Source: Methylocella tundrae
Lineage (GTDB): Bacteria > Pseudomonadota > Alphaproteobacteria > Rhizobiales > Beijerinckiaceae
Reading direction: 5' to 3'
Assembly: GCF_901905185.1 (NCBI RefSeq)
Contig: NZ_CABFMQ020000087.1
Location: 1-64,000, forward strand
Length of the DNA: 64,000 nt
A model generated the notes under the pieces. The model was not told the origin of the DNA. It ran no database searches and saw only the letters and a list, made by a program, of their open reading frames with translations. A program made the translations under genes and the position numbers. Positions 49,567 to 58,014 of the stretch are shown here, one piece after another (position 1 is the stretch's first letter; each line of letters opens with the position of its first letter).

Positions 49567-51363
49567 CTACTGGGCGCTCCAGGCCGCAAGCGCGTCATCG
49601 ATCGCGCGCTCACCGGCCGGTCCCTTCTCAAACGTCAATTTGGCGATTTTGCCGTTGCTCAGCAGCATCGGCACGTCGATCCATCCGCGCGACTTCAAAA
49701 GATCGAGATTGGTCGCTTCCGACGGGCCGCGGTTCAAACCCACGAGAAAGGAATTATCCGTGATCGCGACAGGGACGCCGCTAAGGGCGTCGCCGGTGGC
49801 TGTGTCTTCGCGCCGCATCTGCGGCACGCTGATCTGCTGGACCCCGCCAAGAGGGCTGTCGGCGGGTTCAGTGAATTGAATTTTCATTGTGTGCGAGGCT
49901 GGCAGGCTGCTGTCGAAGTTCTTTTGCAGGGTCATCTCCGCCTGCAGCTTCTCCTCTGGAATGTCGATTTCAGCGTGGACCGCCATGCTGAGCGGATCGC
50001 CCGGCCCATTGCTGACATTGTCGACCTTCCAGACCACCACTCCAAGGTAAGTCTTCACTTTTGACTGCTCGTCGGGCGCCTCGACAAGAAGCGCGGCGCG
50101 GCGTGAGACGGGAGCCGTCGCATCGGGCGATGGGCCCTCCTCCTTTGTCGCGGAAGCGTCCGCCGCCGCGCGCGTGGATGACGAAGCCGGGGCTCCAGCC
50201 GACGACTGCGAGCCGACGCCGATGCGGTCGACGATCTTTCCATTTGAGCTTGCTTCGGGCGAGATGACCGGCGCGGCGGCCTTCTGGCGCAAATCCTCCG
50301 GCCGGTCTTTGAGCTCATAGGCGGCGATCGCAATGAGAAAAACGAGCAAGCCTAAAATAAAGCCAAAAATCCACAAACGCGGCGGCGCGGCGCTTTCGCG
50401 CGGCGGCTGCGGCGCAAAGGGGCGCTGCGCGTCCGCTCTCGGCTTCGCCAACGCTGACGGAAGCTGACGCGCCCCGGGGCGCTCCGGCGCAACGCCCGAT
50501 TCGTCGTCGCCAACAGGCTCAAATGCGCCTGCGCCGTCCTCATAGAACGCGGCCGCGTCAGAGGCGCCGCCGTCAGATGACTTGGGCGGCTGAAAGTCGC
50601 GGTCGTCAGACCGGCGAGGCTCAAAGTCGTCCCCCTCGATTTCATGAAACCGCGCCGCTGCCGGCGCCCCATCGGCTGGCGCCCGCGTTTGAGCCGACGC
50701 CTCCGGCGGCTCGCCAGGCGCGGTCTCGGTTTTGGACGGAGAGACCGGAAAGGCCGGCGAACGAAGCGCCGGCGCAGGCCCTGCCGTGCGCCGGGCAGAA
50801 AACCCCTCTGGCCTTGCCGCCGGTGGAAAAAACGGCGGCTTGTCGCGGCGCACCTTGAAGAACATCGGCGGGCGCGGCGCCGCCAGCGTTGACGATGGTG
50901 CGGTCGTCTGCGGGGGTTCGGGGCTCGCTTCCGAAGCCGCCGCGTCGGACGGCGGCGGCGCGATGAAGCCCGATGAAGCCGGAGACTGCGGCGTCTCAGC
51001 GACAGGGGGCGTCTCTTGGGGCGAAGCGTCCTCCGCCGCCGGAGCGGCCTCGAGGCCTGGCGGCGGCGAAACGGGAGCCGCTTCGCTTGGCTCGGGCGGC
51101 GCCGCTACGTCGGCTGGGGGAAGCGCAGGCGCTATGGCCTCGGGCTCGGGCGGAGGCGCGAATTCTGTTTCGAGCCGCGCCACGGCGATTTCGAGAGCCG
51201 CGCTTTCACGGTCGATTTCAGCTTCCGGGATCGGCGGCTCAAGACGTCGCAACTGCCCGAGCAAAGCGTTGCGGGCGCGGTCATAGATGGCGCTCCGCGC
51301 ATCCGGCGTTGGATCAGGCAGGCCTGCGACGGCCTTGGCGAGGAGCGGATAATAGTCAGCCAT
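49567..51363 (-). CDS. Membrane-anchored hypothetical protein, Hyphomicrobiales-specific
   Basis: The 598-residue protein starts MADYYPLLAKAVAGLPD with a helical N-terminal domain of about 75 residues (EAEIDRESAALEIAVARLETEF). A very Pro/Ala/Glu-rich cytoplasmic stretch to about residue 325 follows. One membrane helix comes next (LWIFGFILGLLVFLIAIAAYEL), then a periplasmic domain of about 240 residues with AALLVEAPDEQ and VVWKVDNVSNGPGD. I know of no function. I start at 51363 because MADYYPLL is the usual opening; the frame extends to 51438. It follows purA on the same strand by 90 bases. Confidence 0.75.
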   Translation of the reverse strand: MADYYPLLAKAVAGLPDPTPDARSAIYDRARNALLGQLRRLEPPIPEAEIDRESAALEIAVARLETEFAPPPEPEAIAPALPPADVAAPPEPSEAAPVSPPPGLEAAPAAEDASPQETPPVAETPQSPASSGFIAPPPSDAAASEASPEPPQTTAPSSTLAAPRPPMFFKVRRDKPPFFPPAARPEGFSARRTAGPAPALRSPAFPVSPSKTETAPGEPPEASAQTRAPADGAPAAARFHEIEGDDFEPRRSDDRDFQPPKSSDGGASDAAAFYEDGAGAFEPVGDDESGVAPERPGARQLPSALAKPRADAQRPFAPQPPRESAAPPRLWIFGFILGLLVFLIAIAAYELKDRPEDLRQKAAAPVISPEASSNGKIVDRIGVGSQSSAGAPASSSTRAAADASATKEEGPSPDATAPVSRRAALLVEAPDEQSKVKTYLGVVVWKVDNVSNGPGDPLSMAVHAEIDIPEEKLQAEMTLQKNFDSSLPASHTMKIQFTEPADSPLGGVQQISVPQMRREDTATGDALSGVPVAITDNSFLVGLNRGPSEATNLDLLKSRGWIDVPMLLSNGKIAKLTFEKGPAGERAIDDALAAWSAQ

Positions 51364-51453
51364 GTCCCGTTCAGACCATTCCAGCGCGTAGCCGTCAATC
51401 CATAAGCCGCTTATATCACGGGCGGAAAATCGATCCACACCGTCGCCGCTTCC

Positions 51454-52749
51454 TCAATCCCGGAAAGGATTATGCACGAGAATTGTGTCGGCGCGCTCCG
51501 GGCTTGTCGATAAAAGCGCCACCGGAGCCTCGATCAGCTCTTCGATGCGCCGCACATATTTGATCGCCTGCGCCGGCAGTTCGGCCCAGGAGCGCGCGCC
51601 TGACGTGACGCCGTCCCAGCCTTCCATCGTCTCGTAGATCGGCTCGACGCGCGCCTGCGCCGCCTGGCTCGCCGGAAAGCGGCTGACGCGCTCTCCGTCG
51701 AGATGGTAGCCGACGCAGACCTTGATTTCGGGAAAGCCGTCCAGAATGTCGAGCTTGGTGAGAGCGATGCCGTCAATGCCGGAAGTCTTGACAGTCTGCC
51801 GCACCAGCACCGCGTCGAACCAGCCGCAGCGTCTGCGCCGGCCCGTATTTGTGCCGAATTCACGGCCCCTGTCGCCGATGCGCTCGCCGACCTCGTCCAG
51901 AAGCTCGGTTGGAAAAGGCCCGCCGCCGACGCGCGTCGTATAGGCTTTGGCGATGCCGAGCACATAGCCGATCGCCTTGGGCCCAAGGCCCGAGCCGGTG
52001 GCTGCATTGGCGGCGACGGTGTTCGACGAGGTCACGAAAGGATAGGTGCCGTGATCAACGTCGAGCAGCGCGCCCTGCGCGCCTTCAAAGAGGATGCGCT
52101 TGCCGTCGCGCCGCGCGGTTTCGAGCAAATCCCATGTGGCGTCCATATAGGGCAGGATTTTCGGCGCGACGCTGGCGAGCTCCTCCCTGATCGCGGCGAC
52201 GCTGACGGGCTCAAGCCCCAGCCCGCGCCGGAGCGGATCGTGGTGCGCGAGCAGGCGTTCAATTTTTTCACCAAGCGACTGCGGCTCGGAAAGATCCATG
52301 AGCCGGATGGCGCGGCGCCCGACCTTATCCTCATAGGCGGGCCCGATGCCGCGCTTGGTCGTGCCGATCTTGAGGCCGCCAGACGAAGCGGACTCGCGGT
52401 GCGCGTCGAGTTCGCGATGCAGCGCCAGAATCAAGGTGACATTATCGGCGATCTTCAGATTATCCGGCGAAACGGCGACGCCCTGTCCTTCGAGCTTGGC
52501 GATCTCGTCGACAAGATGATGCGGATCAAGCACGACGCCATTGCCGATCACCGAGAGCTTGCCGGGGCGCACGATGCCGGAGGGCAACAGCGCGAGCTTG
52601 TAAACCTGACCGTCGATAACCAGCGTGTGGCCGGCATTGTGGCCGCCCTGGAAACGCACCACAATATCGGCCTCGACCGACAGCCAGTCGACGATCTTGC
52701 CCTTGCCCTCGTCGCCCCATTGGGCGCCGACCACCACCACATTCGCCAT
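51454..52749 (-). CDS. purA: Adenylosuccinate synthetase (PurA)
   Basis: PurA makes adenylosuccinate from IMP, aspartate and GTP, the first step to AMP. The 431-residue product has [14 protein letters not shown] at the N-terminus, [48 protein letters not shown] and [13 protein letters not shown]. The length and all motifs are standard. The start ATG is at 52749. An upstream terminator-like hairpin (52846-52869) suggests a regulated leader or an insulating element. Confidence 0.97.
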   Translation of the reverse strand: MANVVVVGAQWGDEGKGKIVDWLSVEADIVVRFQGGHNAGHTLVIDGQVYKLALLPSGIVRPGKLSVIGNGVVLDPHHLVDEIAKLEGQGVAVSPDNLKIADNVTLILALHRELDAHRESASSGGLKIGTTKRGIGPAYEDKVGRRAIRLMDLSEPQSLGEKIERLLAHHDPLRRGLGLEPVSVAAIREELASVAPKILPYMDATWDLLETARRDGKRILFEGAQGALLDVDHGTYPFVTSSNTVAANAATGSGLGPKAIGYVLGIAKAYTTRVGGGPFPTELLDEVGERIGDRGREFGTNTGRRRRCGWFDAVLVRQTVKTSGIDGIALTKLDILDGFPEIKVCVGYHLDGERVSRFPASQAAQARVEPIYETMEGWDGVTSGARSWAELPAQAIKYVRRIEELIEAPVALLSTSPERADTILVHNPFRD

Positions 52750-52845
52750 TGATCCGGTTCGCTCTTAAATGATAATGCGCCGTTTGAGGGCTTGGCCTGG
52801 GGCCGGTTCGATCCGAAGTCGCAACCAGGCGCGAAGGCGTTCAAA

Positions 52846-52869
52846 AACAATCCCGGCGCTTGCGCCGGG
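52846..52869 (-). terminator. Terminator-like hairpin in the purA leader
   Basis: On the minus strand the stem CCCGGCG pairs with CGCCGGG around a CAAG loop and is followed by ATTGTTTTTG, which gives a T-rich tail. It lies about 97 bases before the purA ATG. Because no minus-strand gene lies upstream, it either protects against antisense transcription of rpmE promoters or acts as an attenuator for purA. Confidence 0.5.
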
Positions 52870-52944
52870 CTGTTCCGGCGTACACAATCGCCGCGCGTGA
52901 GTAAAGCCGCCCGCGCGAGGGCCGTGCAACATAGGCGCGCGCTC

Positions 52945-52973
52945 TTGTCAGGCGCGAGGCGCTTTGCTATAGG
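52945..52973 (+). promoter_or_regulatory. Candidate sigma-70 promoter of rpmE
   Basis: TTGTCA (52945-52950) and TATAGG (52968-52973) are separated by exactly 17 bases. The predicted transcription start is near 52980, about 114 bases before the rpmE ATG. The match is fair for an alphaproteobacterial housekeeping promoter. Confidence 0.45.
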
Positions 52974-53093
52974 GCGCTTTCTCCCGTCACGATCGACCTG
53001 CCGCGGGCCGCGATAGCGCTTCCGCCGACATTTGGCCGGCTCGCGTCGACAGGCCGATGGCCATAAAGCTTGCTAGCAGTCCAAGGATTTTCG

Positions 53094-53324
53094 ATGAAAG
53101 CCGATATTCATCCGCAGTACCATCTGATCAAGGTCGTCATGACCGATGGAACCGAGTTCATGACCCGCTCGACCTATGGCGAGGCGGGCGCGACCCTGAA
53201 CCTCGACATCGACCCCAAGACGCATCCGGCCTGGACCGGCGGTTCGGCGCAATTGCTCGATCGCGGCGGACGTCTGTCGCGCTTCAATTCGCGCTTTGGC
53301 GGCCTGAACTTCGGCAAGAAGTGA
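53094..53324 (+). CDS. rpmE: 50S ribosomal protein L31 (Cys-less type)
   Basis: L31 bridges the ribosomal subunits. The 76-residue product starts [10 protein letters not shown] and has the L31 core with [13 protein letters not shown] and [10 protein letters not shown]. It lacks the CxxC pairs of the zinc form, so it is zinc-independent, as typical for alphaproteobacterial L31. AAGGA lies about 9 bases before the ATG. The last bases overlap the next gene: its GTG start lies across the rpmE stop (AAGTGAGC). Confidence 0.95.
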   Translation: MKADIHPQYHLIKVVMTDGTEFMTRSTYGEAGATLNLDIDPKTHPAWTGGSAQLLDRGGRLSRFNSRFGGLNFGKK

Positions 53325-53842
53325 GCGCGGCGGCGAAAGTCGCCGAACTCACCGCCGACGAGGTTTGCGCGCTGCTCGGACTTGAGCCGAACGCGACCTG
53401 CGGCTTCGTGCGCGAGACCTATCGGAGCGCTCTGCCGATCGCCGCGGGCGGCCTTCCTGCGCCTTTCGACGGCGGGCGTCCGCTTGGCTCCGGCCTCTAT
53501 TTTCTCGTCGCCCCGACGGCGCCGGTCAAGCTGCATCGCATCCGCAACGATCAGCTCTATCACTATTATCTCGGCGACCCGCTCGAGGTTCTGCTGCTCC
53601 GCGACGACGGCGCGGCTGAACGCATCGTCGTCGGCCCCGATCTTCGCGCCGGTCACCATGTGCAGCTGCTGATCCCCGGCTCGACCTTTCATACCGCCCG
53701 CGTCCTCGGGGAGCGGCGCTGGTTCCTCGGCGGGAGCACCGAATGGCCGGGGGTCACGCCCGCCGACGTTGAAATCGGCGACGCCGAGGCGCTCGCGGCG
53801 CTTTATCCCGCCTGCGCCAGCGATCTGCGCGCCTTCGTATGA
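53321..53842 (+). CDS. DUF985 family cupin protein
   Basis: The 173-residue product is a DUF985/cupin_5 protein with [66 protein letters not shown] and [20 protein letters not shown]. Family members bind sugars or small acids in a beta-barrel; function is unproven. I start at the GTG at 53321, which overlaps the rpmE stop (GTGA) and implies translational coupling. A longer frame exists upstream to 53057 but overlaps rpmE wholly. Confidence 0.88.
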   Translation: MSAAAKVAELTADEVCALLGLEPNATCGFVRETYRSALPIAAGGLPAPFDGGRPLGSGLYFLVAPTAPVKLHRIRNDQLYHYYLGDPLEVLLLRDDGAAERIVVGPDLRAGHHVQLLIPGSTFHTARVLGERRWFLGGSTEWPGVTPADVEIGDAEALAALYPACASDLRAFV

Positions 53843-53858
53843 GCGGAACGCATCCTTC

Positions 53859-53922
53859 TCTTTAAGCCTTTGTTTTGACGCATGATGCGCGTCCGGAAAG
53901 TCTACAACTTTCCGGTGTCATA
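53859..53922. repeat. Palindromic intergenic repeat, copy B
   Basis: This is closely related to copy A at 36731-36795: TCTTTAAGCCTTTGTTTTGACGCATGATG, then GTCCGGAAAG and a perfect 8-base stem CCGGAAAG (53893-53900) with CTTTCCGG (53908-53915). The right end overlaps the final codons of rcdA, whose stop lies at 53918-53920. The repeat thus supplies the end of that gene. Confidence 0.8.
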
Positions 53923-54451
53923 GCGTTTCGTTTGGAAACGCCGCGCGCAAAAGCGCGATCTGGCCTTCCACCGGGCTCGGCGTCAGAGCGAGGGCCTGGA
54001 CAGTTTCCGAGCGATAGATCAGCCCATCCAGATGGCGGATGCGCGCCTGAACGCGAAGCGACATTTCGACGAGTTCGCAGAGGCGCCGCGGCAGCTCCGA
54101 CAGAAGGTCCTCTGTCGAAACGGCGTCCTGCCGCGACAGATGGATGCGGCGTTTTTCGCTCGACGCCTCGGCGCGGGTCAATTCTCCTTCATTGACTGCG
54201 CGCTGGAGCAACAGCCACGACGCAATCTGCATCAACCGCGTCGTCAGCCGCATGCTTTCAACCGCATAGGCGAGCGCGGCGGGGCGCGGCAAGGCGCTCG
54301 CCTCCTCGCGACCGGCGCCGTCGAGATAAGCGGCGGCGTCGCCGACGAGATCCATTCCTTCCTTGAACAGGCTCAGGAACTGGTCCGAGCCGACCAGCTT
54401 CTCGCCGAAGGACACCGCATTGACCGTTTTGATAAGCGACGTTTGCAACAT
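53918..54451 (-). CDS. rcdA: RcdA / DUF1465 family regulator of CtrA degradation
   Basis: RcdA is an adaptor that helps deliver the cell-cycle regulator CtrA and others to ClpXP. The 177-residue helical product has the DUF1465 core: FKEGMDLVGDAAAYLDGAGR, ESMRLTTRLMQIASWLLLQRAVNEGELT and SSEKRRIHL. The ATG at 54451 gives MLQTSLIKTV. The last codons run into a palindromic repeat, so its C-terminal residues (AFPNETL) may vary between strains. With pleD and divK in the same window it fits an alphaproteobacterial cell-cycle network. Confidence 0.9.
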   Translation of the reverse strand: MLQTSLIKTVNAVSFGEKLVGSDQFLSLFKEGMDLVGDAAAYLDGAGREEASALPRPAALAYAVESMRLTTRLMQIASWLLLQRAVNEGELTRAEASSEKRRIHLSRQDAVSTEDLLSELPRRLCELVEMSLRVQARIRHLDGLIYRSETVQALALTPSPVEGQIALLRAAFPNETL

Positions 54452-54544
54452 TCTCGCGCCTGTTCCAAATTTTTGAAGCGTCAGCCCGGCTATGGATTTC
54501 CGAAAAGCTACGTCTTTCTGAGGATTATGACTCGTTTCCGCCGC

Positions 54545-54559
54545 GTCTCTTTAAGAGAC
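54545..54559. promoter_or_regulatory. 15-base perfect palindrome between rcdA and the glycosyltransferase gene
   Basis: GTCTCTT-T-AAGAGAC is a perfect inverted repeat with 7-base arms and a single-base centre, in the 280-base divergent gap. It has the size of a dimer operator and contains TTAA. It could control rcdA, the glycosyltransferase-like gene or both. The regulator is unknown. Confidence 0.45.
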
Positions 54560-54731
54560 CCGCAGCGGCGATGAGGCATAGTAGCGGAGAATTCCCGGCG
54601 CGGGGGCTTTACCTTTCGTTAGGCTTAACGCGCCGCCGTGCGCCGTGCAGGGCGAAGGCTTGGCGCATGTTTGGCCGCCTAGCCTTCGCCTGAGGTCCAG
54701 CGATTTCCCCCCCTGCCAGCCAAGGACGAAC

Positions 54732-55535
54732 ATGACGCACTCCCAGCAGCGACCGATGGTCTTCGTCGCGACGCCCTGTTTTGGCGGTCTCGTTTCCCAG
54801 CACTACATGCAATCGATTCTCAGCCTGATGCAATTTGCCGGGGCCGCCGGCTTCGACGCGGCGCTCGCGTTGCTCGGCCATGATTCGCTGATCACACGCA
54901 GCCGCAACACGCTCGTCAGCCAATTCCTGGAGACGCCCGGCGCAACGCACCTTCTGTTCATCGACGCCGACATCAGCTTCGATCCTGAACATATCTTTCA
55001 CATGCTTAACTTCGACCAGGATTTCGTCGCGGGCATCTATCCTTTGAAAGTGATCGACTGGAGCGACGCGGCCATCCGGCGCGCCGCCACCAGGGGCGAG
55101 AGCTTTCAATCCGCGCCGCTCCTCTATGTCGGCTCGCTCTGCGCGGGGAAGGAACTCGAACGCCGCGGCCGTTTCGCCACCGCGATCTATTGCGGCGGCG
55201 GCTTCATGCTGCTGAAGCGTCACGTCATCGAACGGATGATCGAGGCGTATCCCGAAACGCGTTACGCCAGCGTGCATGCCTATTCCAACGCCGGCAAAGG
55301 CGCCAGCTATGCCCTCTTCGACTGCATGATAGACCGTGAGACCAACGCCTATGTCAGCGAGGATTTCGGATTCTGTCAGAGATGGCGCGACATCGGCGGC
55401 AAAATCTGGCTCGATACCGAGGGCAAACTCACCCATGTCGGATCGTATAGTTTCCAGGGCGACCCTCAGCCGCGCTATCTGGCCGCCCCCGTTGCGGGGC
55501 CGCGCGGCGCAAGCGAACCCATCGAAATGATTTGA
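54732..55535 (+). CDS. GT-A-fold glycosyltransferase-like protein
   Basis: The 267-residue product starts MTHSQQRPMVFVATPCFGG and has SRNTLVSQFLE, FIDADISFDPEHI with a DxD-type metal motif, FVAGIYPLKVI, CGGGFMLLKRHVIERM and YVSEDFGFCQRWRDIGG. This layout resembles GT-A glycosyltransferases of the Anp1/Mnn9-like or GT2-like type. It has no membrane segment. The start at 54732 is the Met nearest the fold; the longer frame begins at 54645. The acceptor is unknown. Confidence 0.75.
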   Translation: MTHSQQRPMVFVATPCFGGLVSQHYMQSILSLMQFAGAAGFDAALALLGHDSLITRSRNTLVSQFLETPGATHLLFIDADISFDPEHIFHMLNFDQDFVAGIYPLKVIDWSDAAIRRAATRGESFQSAPLLYVGSLCAGKELERRGRFATAIYCGGGFMLLKRHVIERMIEAYPETRYASVHAYSNAGKGASYALFDCMIDRETNAYVSEDFGFCQRWRDIGGKIWLDTEGKLTHVGSYSFQGDPQPRYLAAPVAGPRGASEPIEMI

Positions 55536-56353
55536 ATTCGCCGCGCCCTCGCTTTGCCCGACTGCGCCGCAAAACGATGGCGTGGACCGCGCCGGCCCAG
55601 AGAGAGAGGAAATCGGTGGAGCGTGCTGATTTCTTTGGTAGAGTTCTGAATTTGCGCGATTGCGAACTGAGGCGGAGGAGTCTCTAACATTCTCCCTCAA
55701 GGGTTTGCCCGCACAACCTCAAGCTCGTCTGTCGGCATTTTTGTCGAGAAAGCGTCGGCTGAGGCGAACCGCGGCCGCGCCTTGCGGCCGCCGCCCGCCA
55801 AATGTTCGGCGATAAGCCGCTCACCCAGTCTGCAACGCGACAATATTCCCGGAACATTTTGAGCGTCAGGCGTCGAGAATGATCAAGCCGCCAGGAATTC
55901 CATTTACCTAACCCTAATTCTGCGGGCAGTCTGTGACTTTTGCTGAAATACGTCAGTCAGCACCGCAATATAAATAGCTCTTCGCCAGCGATTTTTAAGC
56001 TTTGCATTCCAAGCGAGACTTTACAAAGTGGGCGCAAACTCGACATAAGGCGCCATGAGGAAGCTAAAGGGACGAGGCGATTTTTCAAACTCTCGCGCCG
56101 AGCCTGCACTCGGGATCGAAGCGGACTATGCCGCCGATGTTCCGGAGCCTTTCAACGCGGCGAAAGCACATTTTGATTATGGTCAAGATGTTTGATCCGT
56201 TCTAGAAGTCTCAACGACTTGACCTGAGGGTGGGTCTCGGCTGGGGCGCCGGGGCCTGCCCTGGGCCGGTTAACGGGCATTTGAACGCCGCGCCTGCTTC
56301 AGCATTTCCGGAGCTGGGCGGCATGGTGATTATTCCGGTTATGGGCGGATGAA
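55536..56353. other. 818-bp gene-poor gap upstream of the 3-hydroxybutyryl-CoA dehydrogenase
   Basis: This is the longest stretch without an assigned gene. The base composition falls towards AT between about 55890 and 56030, with several TATA-like words. A strong hairpin, GCGGCCGC-GCCTT-GCGGCCGC, lies near 55771-55791. A small frame at 56055-56195 is listed as possible. Frames at 55940-56176 and on the minus strand look like chance. There is no sign of etfB or etfA, which often precede this dehydrogenase. Confidence 0.5.
56055..56195 (+). CDS. Possible 46-residue small ORF
   Basis: An ATG at 56055 preceded by TAAGG at 6-base spacing opens a 46-residue frame, MRKLKGRGDFSN...HFDYGQDV. The N-terminus is basic and the rest acidic, with no membrane segment or recognisable family. 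The codon choice is ordinary for the region. It could be a small protein, a remnant of an older gene or chance. Confidence 0.25.
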   Translation: MRKLKGRGDFSNSRAEPALGIEADYAADVPEPFNAAKAHFDYGQDV

Positions 56354-57229
56354 ATGAACATCAACAAAATCGGGGTGGTCGGCGCAGGGCAAATGGGCTC
56401 CGGAATCGCCCAAGTCTGCGCTCTCGCCGGCATGGACGTTGTCCTTAACGACATTTCGGAGGAGCGCGTCACGGCGGCCCTCTCGGTGATCGGATCGGGT
56501 CTCGCGAAACAGGTGGAGCGGCAGCAGATCGACGAGGCGGCTCGAGACGCGGCTCTGGCGCGCATACATCCCGGGATCGATTACGAGGCCTTTCGCGACT
56601 GCGACCTCGTCATTGAGGCGGCTTCCGAGAACGAGGAAGTCAAACGCAGAATCTTCACCAAGCTCTGCGCCTCGCTGCGCCCGGAAGCACTGCTCGCAAC
56701 GAATACGTCCTCGATCTCCATTACGCGGCTCGCGTCGGCGACGGACCGGCCGGAGCGCTTCATCGGCATACATTTCATGAACCCCGTCCCGCGCATGCAG
56801 CTCGTCGAGCTGATCCGGGGCATCGTCACCGAAAATGAGACGTTCGAGGCGGCCAAAGAGCTGATTACGCGCCTCGGGAAGACCTTTACGGTATCGGAGG
56901 ATTTCCCTGCCTTCATCGTCAATCGCATCCTGCTGCCGATGATCAACGAGGCGATCTACACGCTCTATGAAGGGGTTGGATCGGTCGAGGCGATTGATAC
57001 CGCCATGCGGCTTGGCGCCAATCATCCGATGGGGCCGCTTCAGCTCGCCGATTTCATCGGGCTCGACACCGTGCTGTCGGTGATGCAAGTCCTGCATGAG
57101 GGACTTGCCGACACCAAATATCGTCCATGTCCCCTGCTCGTAAAATACGTCGAAGCCGGCTGGCTCGGCCGAAAGACGCAGCGTGGCTTTTATGATTACC
57201 GCAGCGGAACGCCCATCCCGACTCGCTGA
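56354..57229 (+). CDS. hbd: 3-hydroxybutyryl-CoA dehydrogenase
   Basis: This NAD-dependent enzyme interconverts 3-hydroxybutyryl-CoA and acetoacetyl-CoA in poly-hydroxybutyrate or fatty-acid metabolism. The 291-residue product has the Rossmann motif GAGQMGSGIAQV (residues 11-22), the NTSSISIT and HFMNPVPRMQLVELI catalytic blocks, and the C-domain with FIVNRILLPMINEA and MGPLQLADFIGLDT. It carries no hydratase fusion. A GGCGGATGA site precedes the ATG at 56354. It is isolated from any other fatty-acid gene. Confidence 0.95.
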   Translation: MNINKIGVVGAGQMGSGIAQVCALAGMDVVLNDISEERVTAALSVIGSGLAKQVERQQIDEAARDAALARIHPGIDYEAFRDCDLVIEAASENEEVKRRIFTKLCASLRPEALLATNTSSISITRLASATDRPERFIGIHFMNPVPRMQLVELIRGIVTENETFEAAKELITRLGKTFTVSEDFPAFIVNRILLPMINEAIYTLYEGVGSVEAIDTAMRLGANHPMGPLQLADFIGLDTVLSVMQVLHEGLADTKYRPCPLLVKYVEAGWLGRKTQRGFYDYRSGTPIPTR

Positions 57230-57344
57230 TGCGCCGAGTAAGGCGCTTCTCCACCCGGTTTGAGCCGCTCCTTCACCGTTGATTGATGCATCCGCGGCCG
57301 CGCTCGGACGCTTTCGCCTTCACAGGGCCGTCATCCGCAACCTA

Positions 57345-57354
57345 CACTATAGTG
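57345..57354. promoter_or_regulatory. CACTATAGTG palindrome upstream of the HNH gene
   Basis: A perfect 10-base inverted repeat lies in the 215-base gap between hbd and the HNH gene, about 90 bases before the HNH start. The centre TATA could be a -10 element or an operator. There is no matching -35 that I trust. Confidence 0.3.
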
Positions 57355-57444
57355 GCGAATCGCCGCTTTGCTCCGGGCCGAAATCGAATTGACGTGGTAA
57401 GCCATAGAAGCTAAAGCGAAAACGCTGAAGGAGAGGCGCCGGAG

Positions 57445-58014
57445 TTGACGGTCCATTTCCATCCCACTGCTTCGCCGGAAGCGTGTCCGGCCCTTGTGCT
57501 CAATGCCGACTTCCGGCCCTTGAGTTACTATCCCTTATCGCTATGGTCATGGCAGGACGCCATCAAGGCGGTTTTTCTGGACCGTGTGAATATCGTCTCG
57601 AGTTACGATAAGGCAGTCCGAAGTCCGAGCTTCGAAATGCAGCTCCCTTCGGTCGTTTCTCTCAAGACCTATATAAAGCCTTCGCGGCACCCTGCCTTCA
57701 CACGGTTCAACGTCTTCCTTCGCGACCGATTCAGCTGCCAATACTGTGGCTCTCGCCATGATCTGACCTTCGATCATGTGATTCCCCGCTCAAAGGGCGG
57801 GATGACGACCTGGGAAAATGTCGTCGCGGCCTGTTCCACCTGCAATCTGCGCAAAAGCGACCGGCTTCCAGGCGAAGTGCATATGTGGCCAAGCCACAAG
57901 CCCTACCAGCCGACCGTCAACGATCTGCATCAGAATGGCCGGCTTTTCCCGCCGAATTATCTGCATGAAAGCTGGATGGATTACCTTTATTGGGATTCCG
58001 TGCTGGAGCCTTAG
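57445..58014 (+). CDS. HNH endonuclease
   Basis: The 189-residue protein has an N-terminal family segment (PALVLNADFRPLSYYPLSLWSWQDAIKAVFLDRV), the zinc knuckle CQYCGSRHDLTFDHVIPRSKGG with the HNH catalytic region near residues 100-125, and a second CSTCN pair closing the metal site. Members are common in bacteria as stand-alone HNH nucleases of unknown role, possibly repair related. The start is TTG at 57445, with AAGGAG about 12 bases upstream. It overlaps argE by 4 bases tail to tail. Confidence 0.9.
   Translation: MTVHFHPTASPEACPALVLNADFRPLSYYPLSLWSWQDAIKAVFLDRVNIVSSYDKAVRSPSFEMQLPSVVSLKTYIKPSRHPAFTRFNVFLRDRFSCQYCGSRHDLTFDHVIPRSKGGMTTWENVVAACSTCNLRKSDRLPGEVHMWPSHKPYQPTVNDLHQNGRLFPPNYLHESWMDYLYWDSVLEP

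Larger units (their letters stand above)
52750..53093. other. Divergent intergenic region between purA and rpmE
   Basis: This is 344 bases with no gene. It holds a terminator-like hairpin on the purA side and a candidate promoter for rpmE on the right, both listed separately. A weak CGCGCG-rich stretch (52890-52940) contains nothing else I recognise. Confidence 0.4.

Noticed and set aside
54609..55700. Minus-strand frame of 363 codons opposite the glycosyltransferase-like gene
   Set aside because: It is antisense to a gene with coherent GT-A features, with low-complexity translation and no ribosome site.
55940..56176. 78-codon plus-strand frame in the hbd upstream gap
   Set aside because: No ribosome site and no plausible protein features; the overlapping 46-codon frame at 56055 has better initiation signals.
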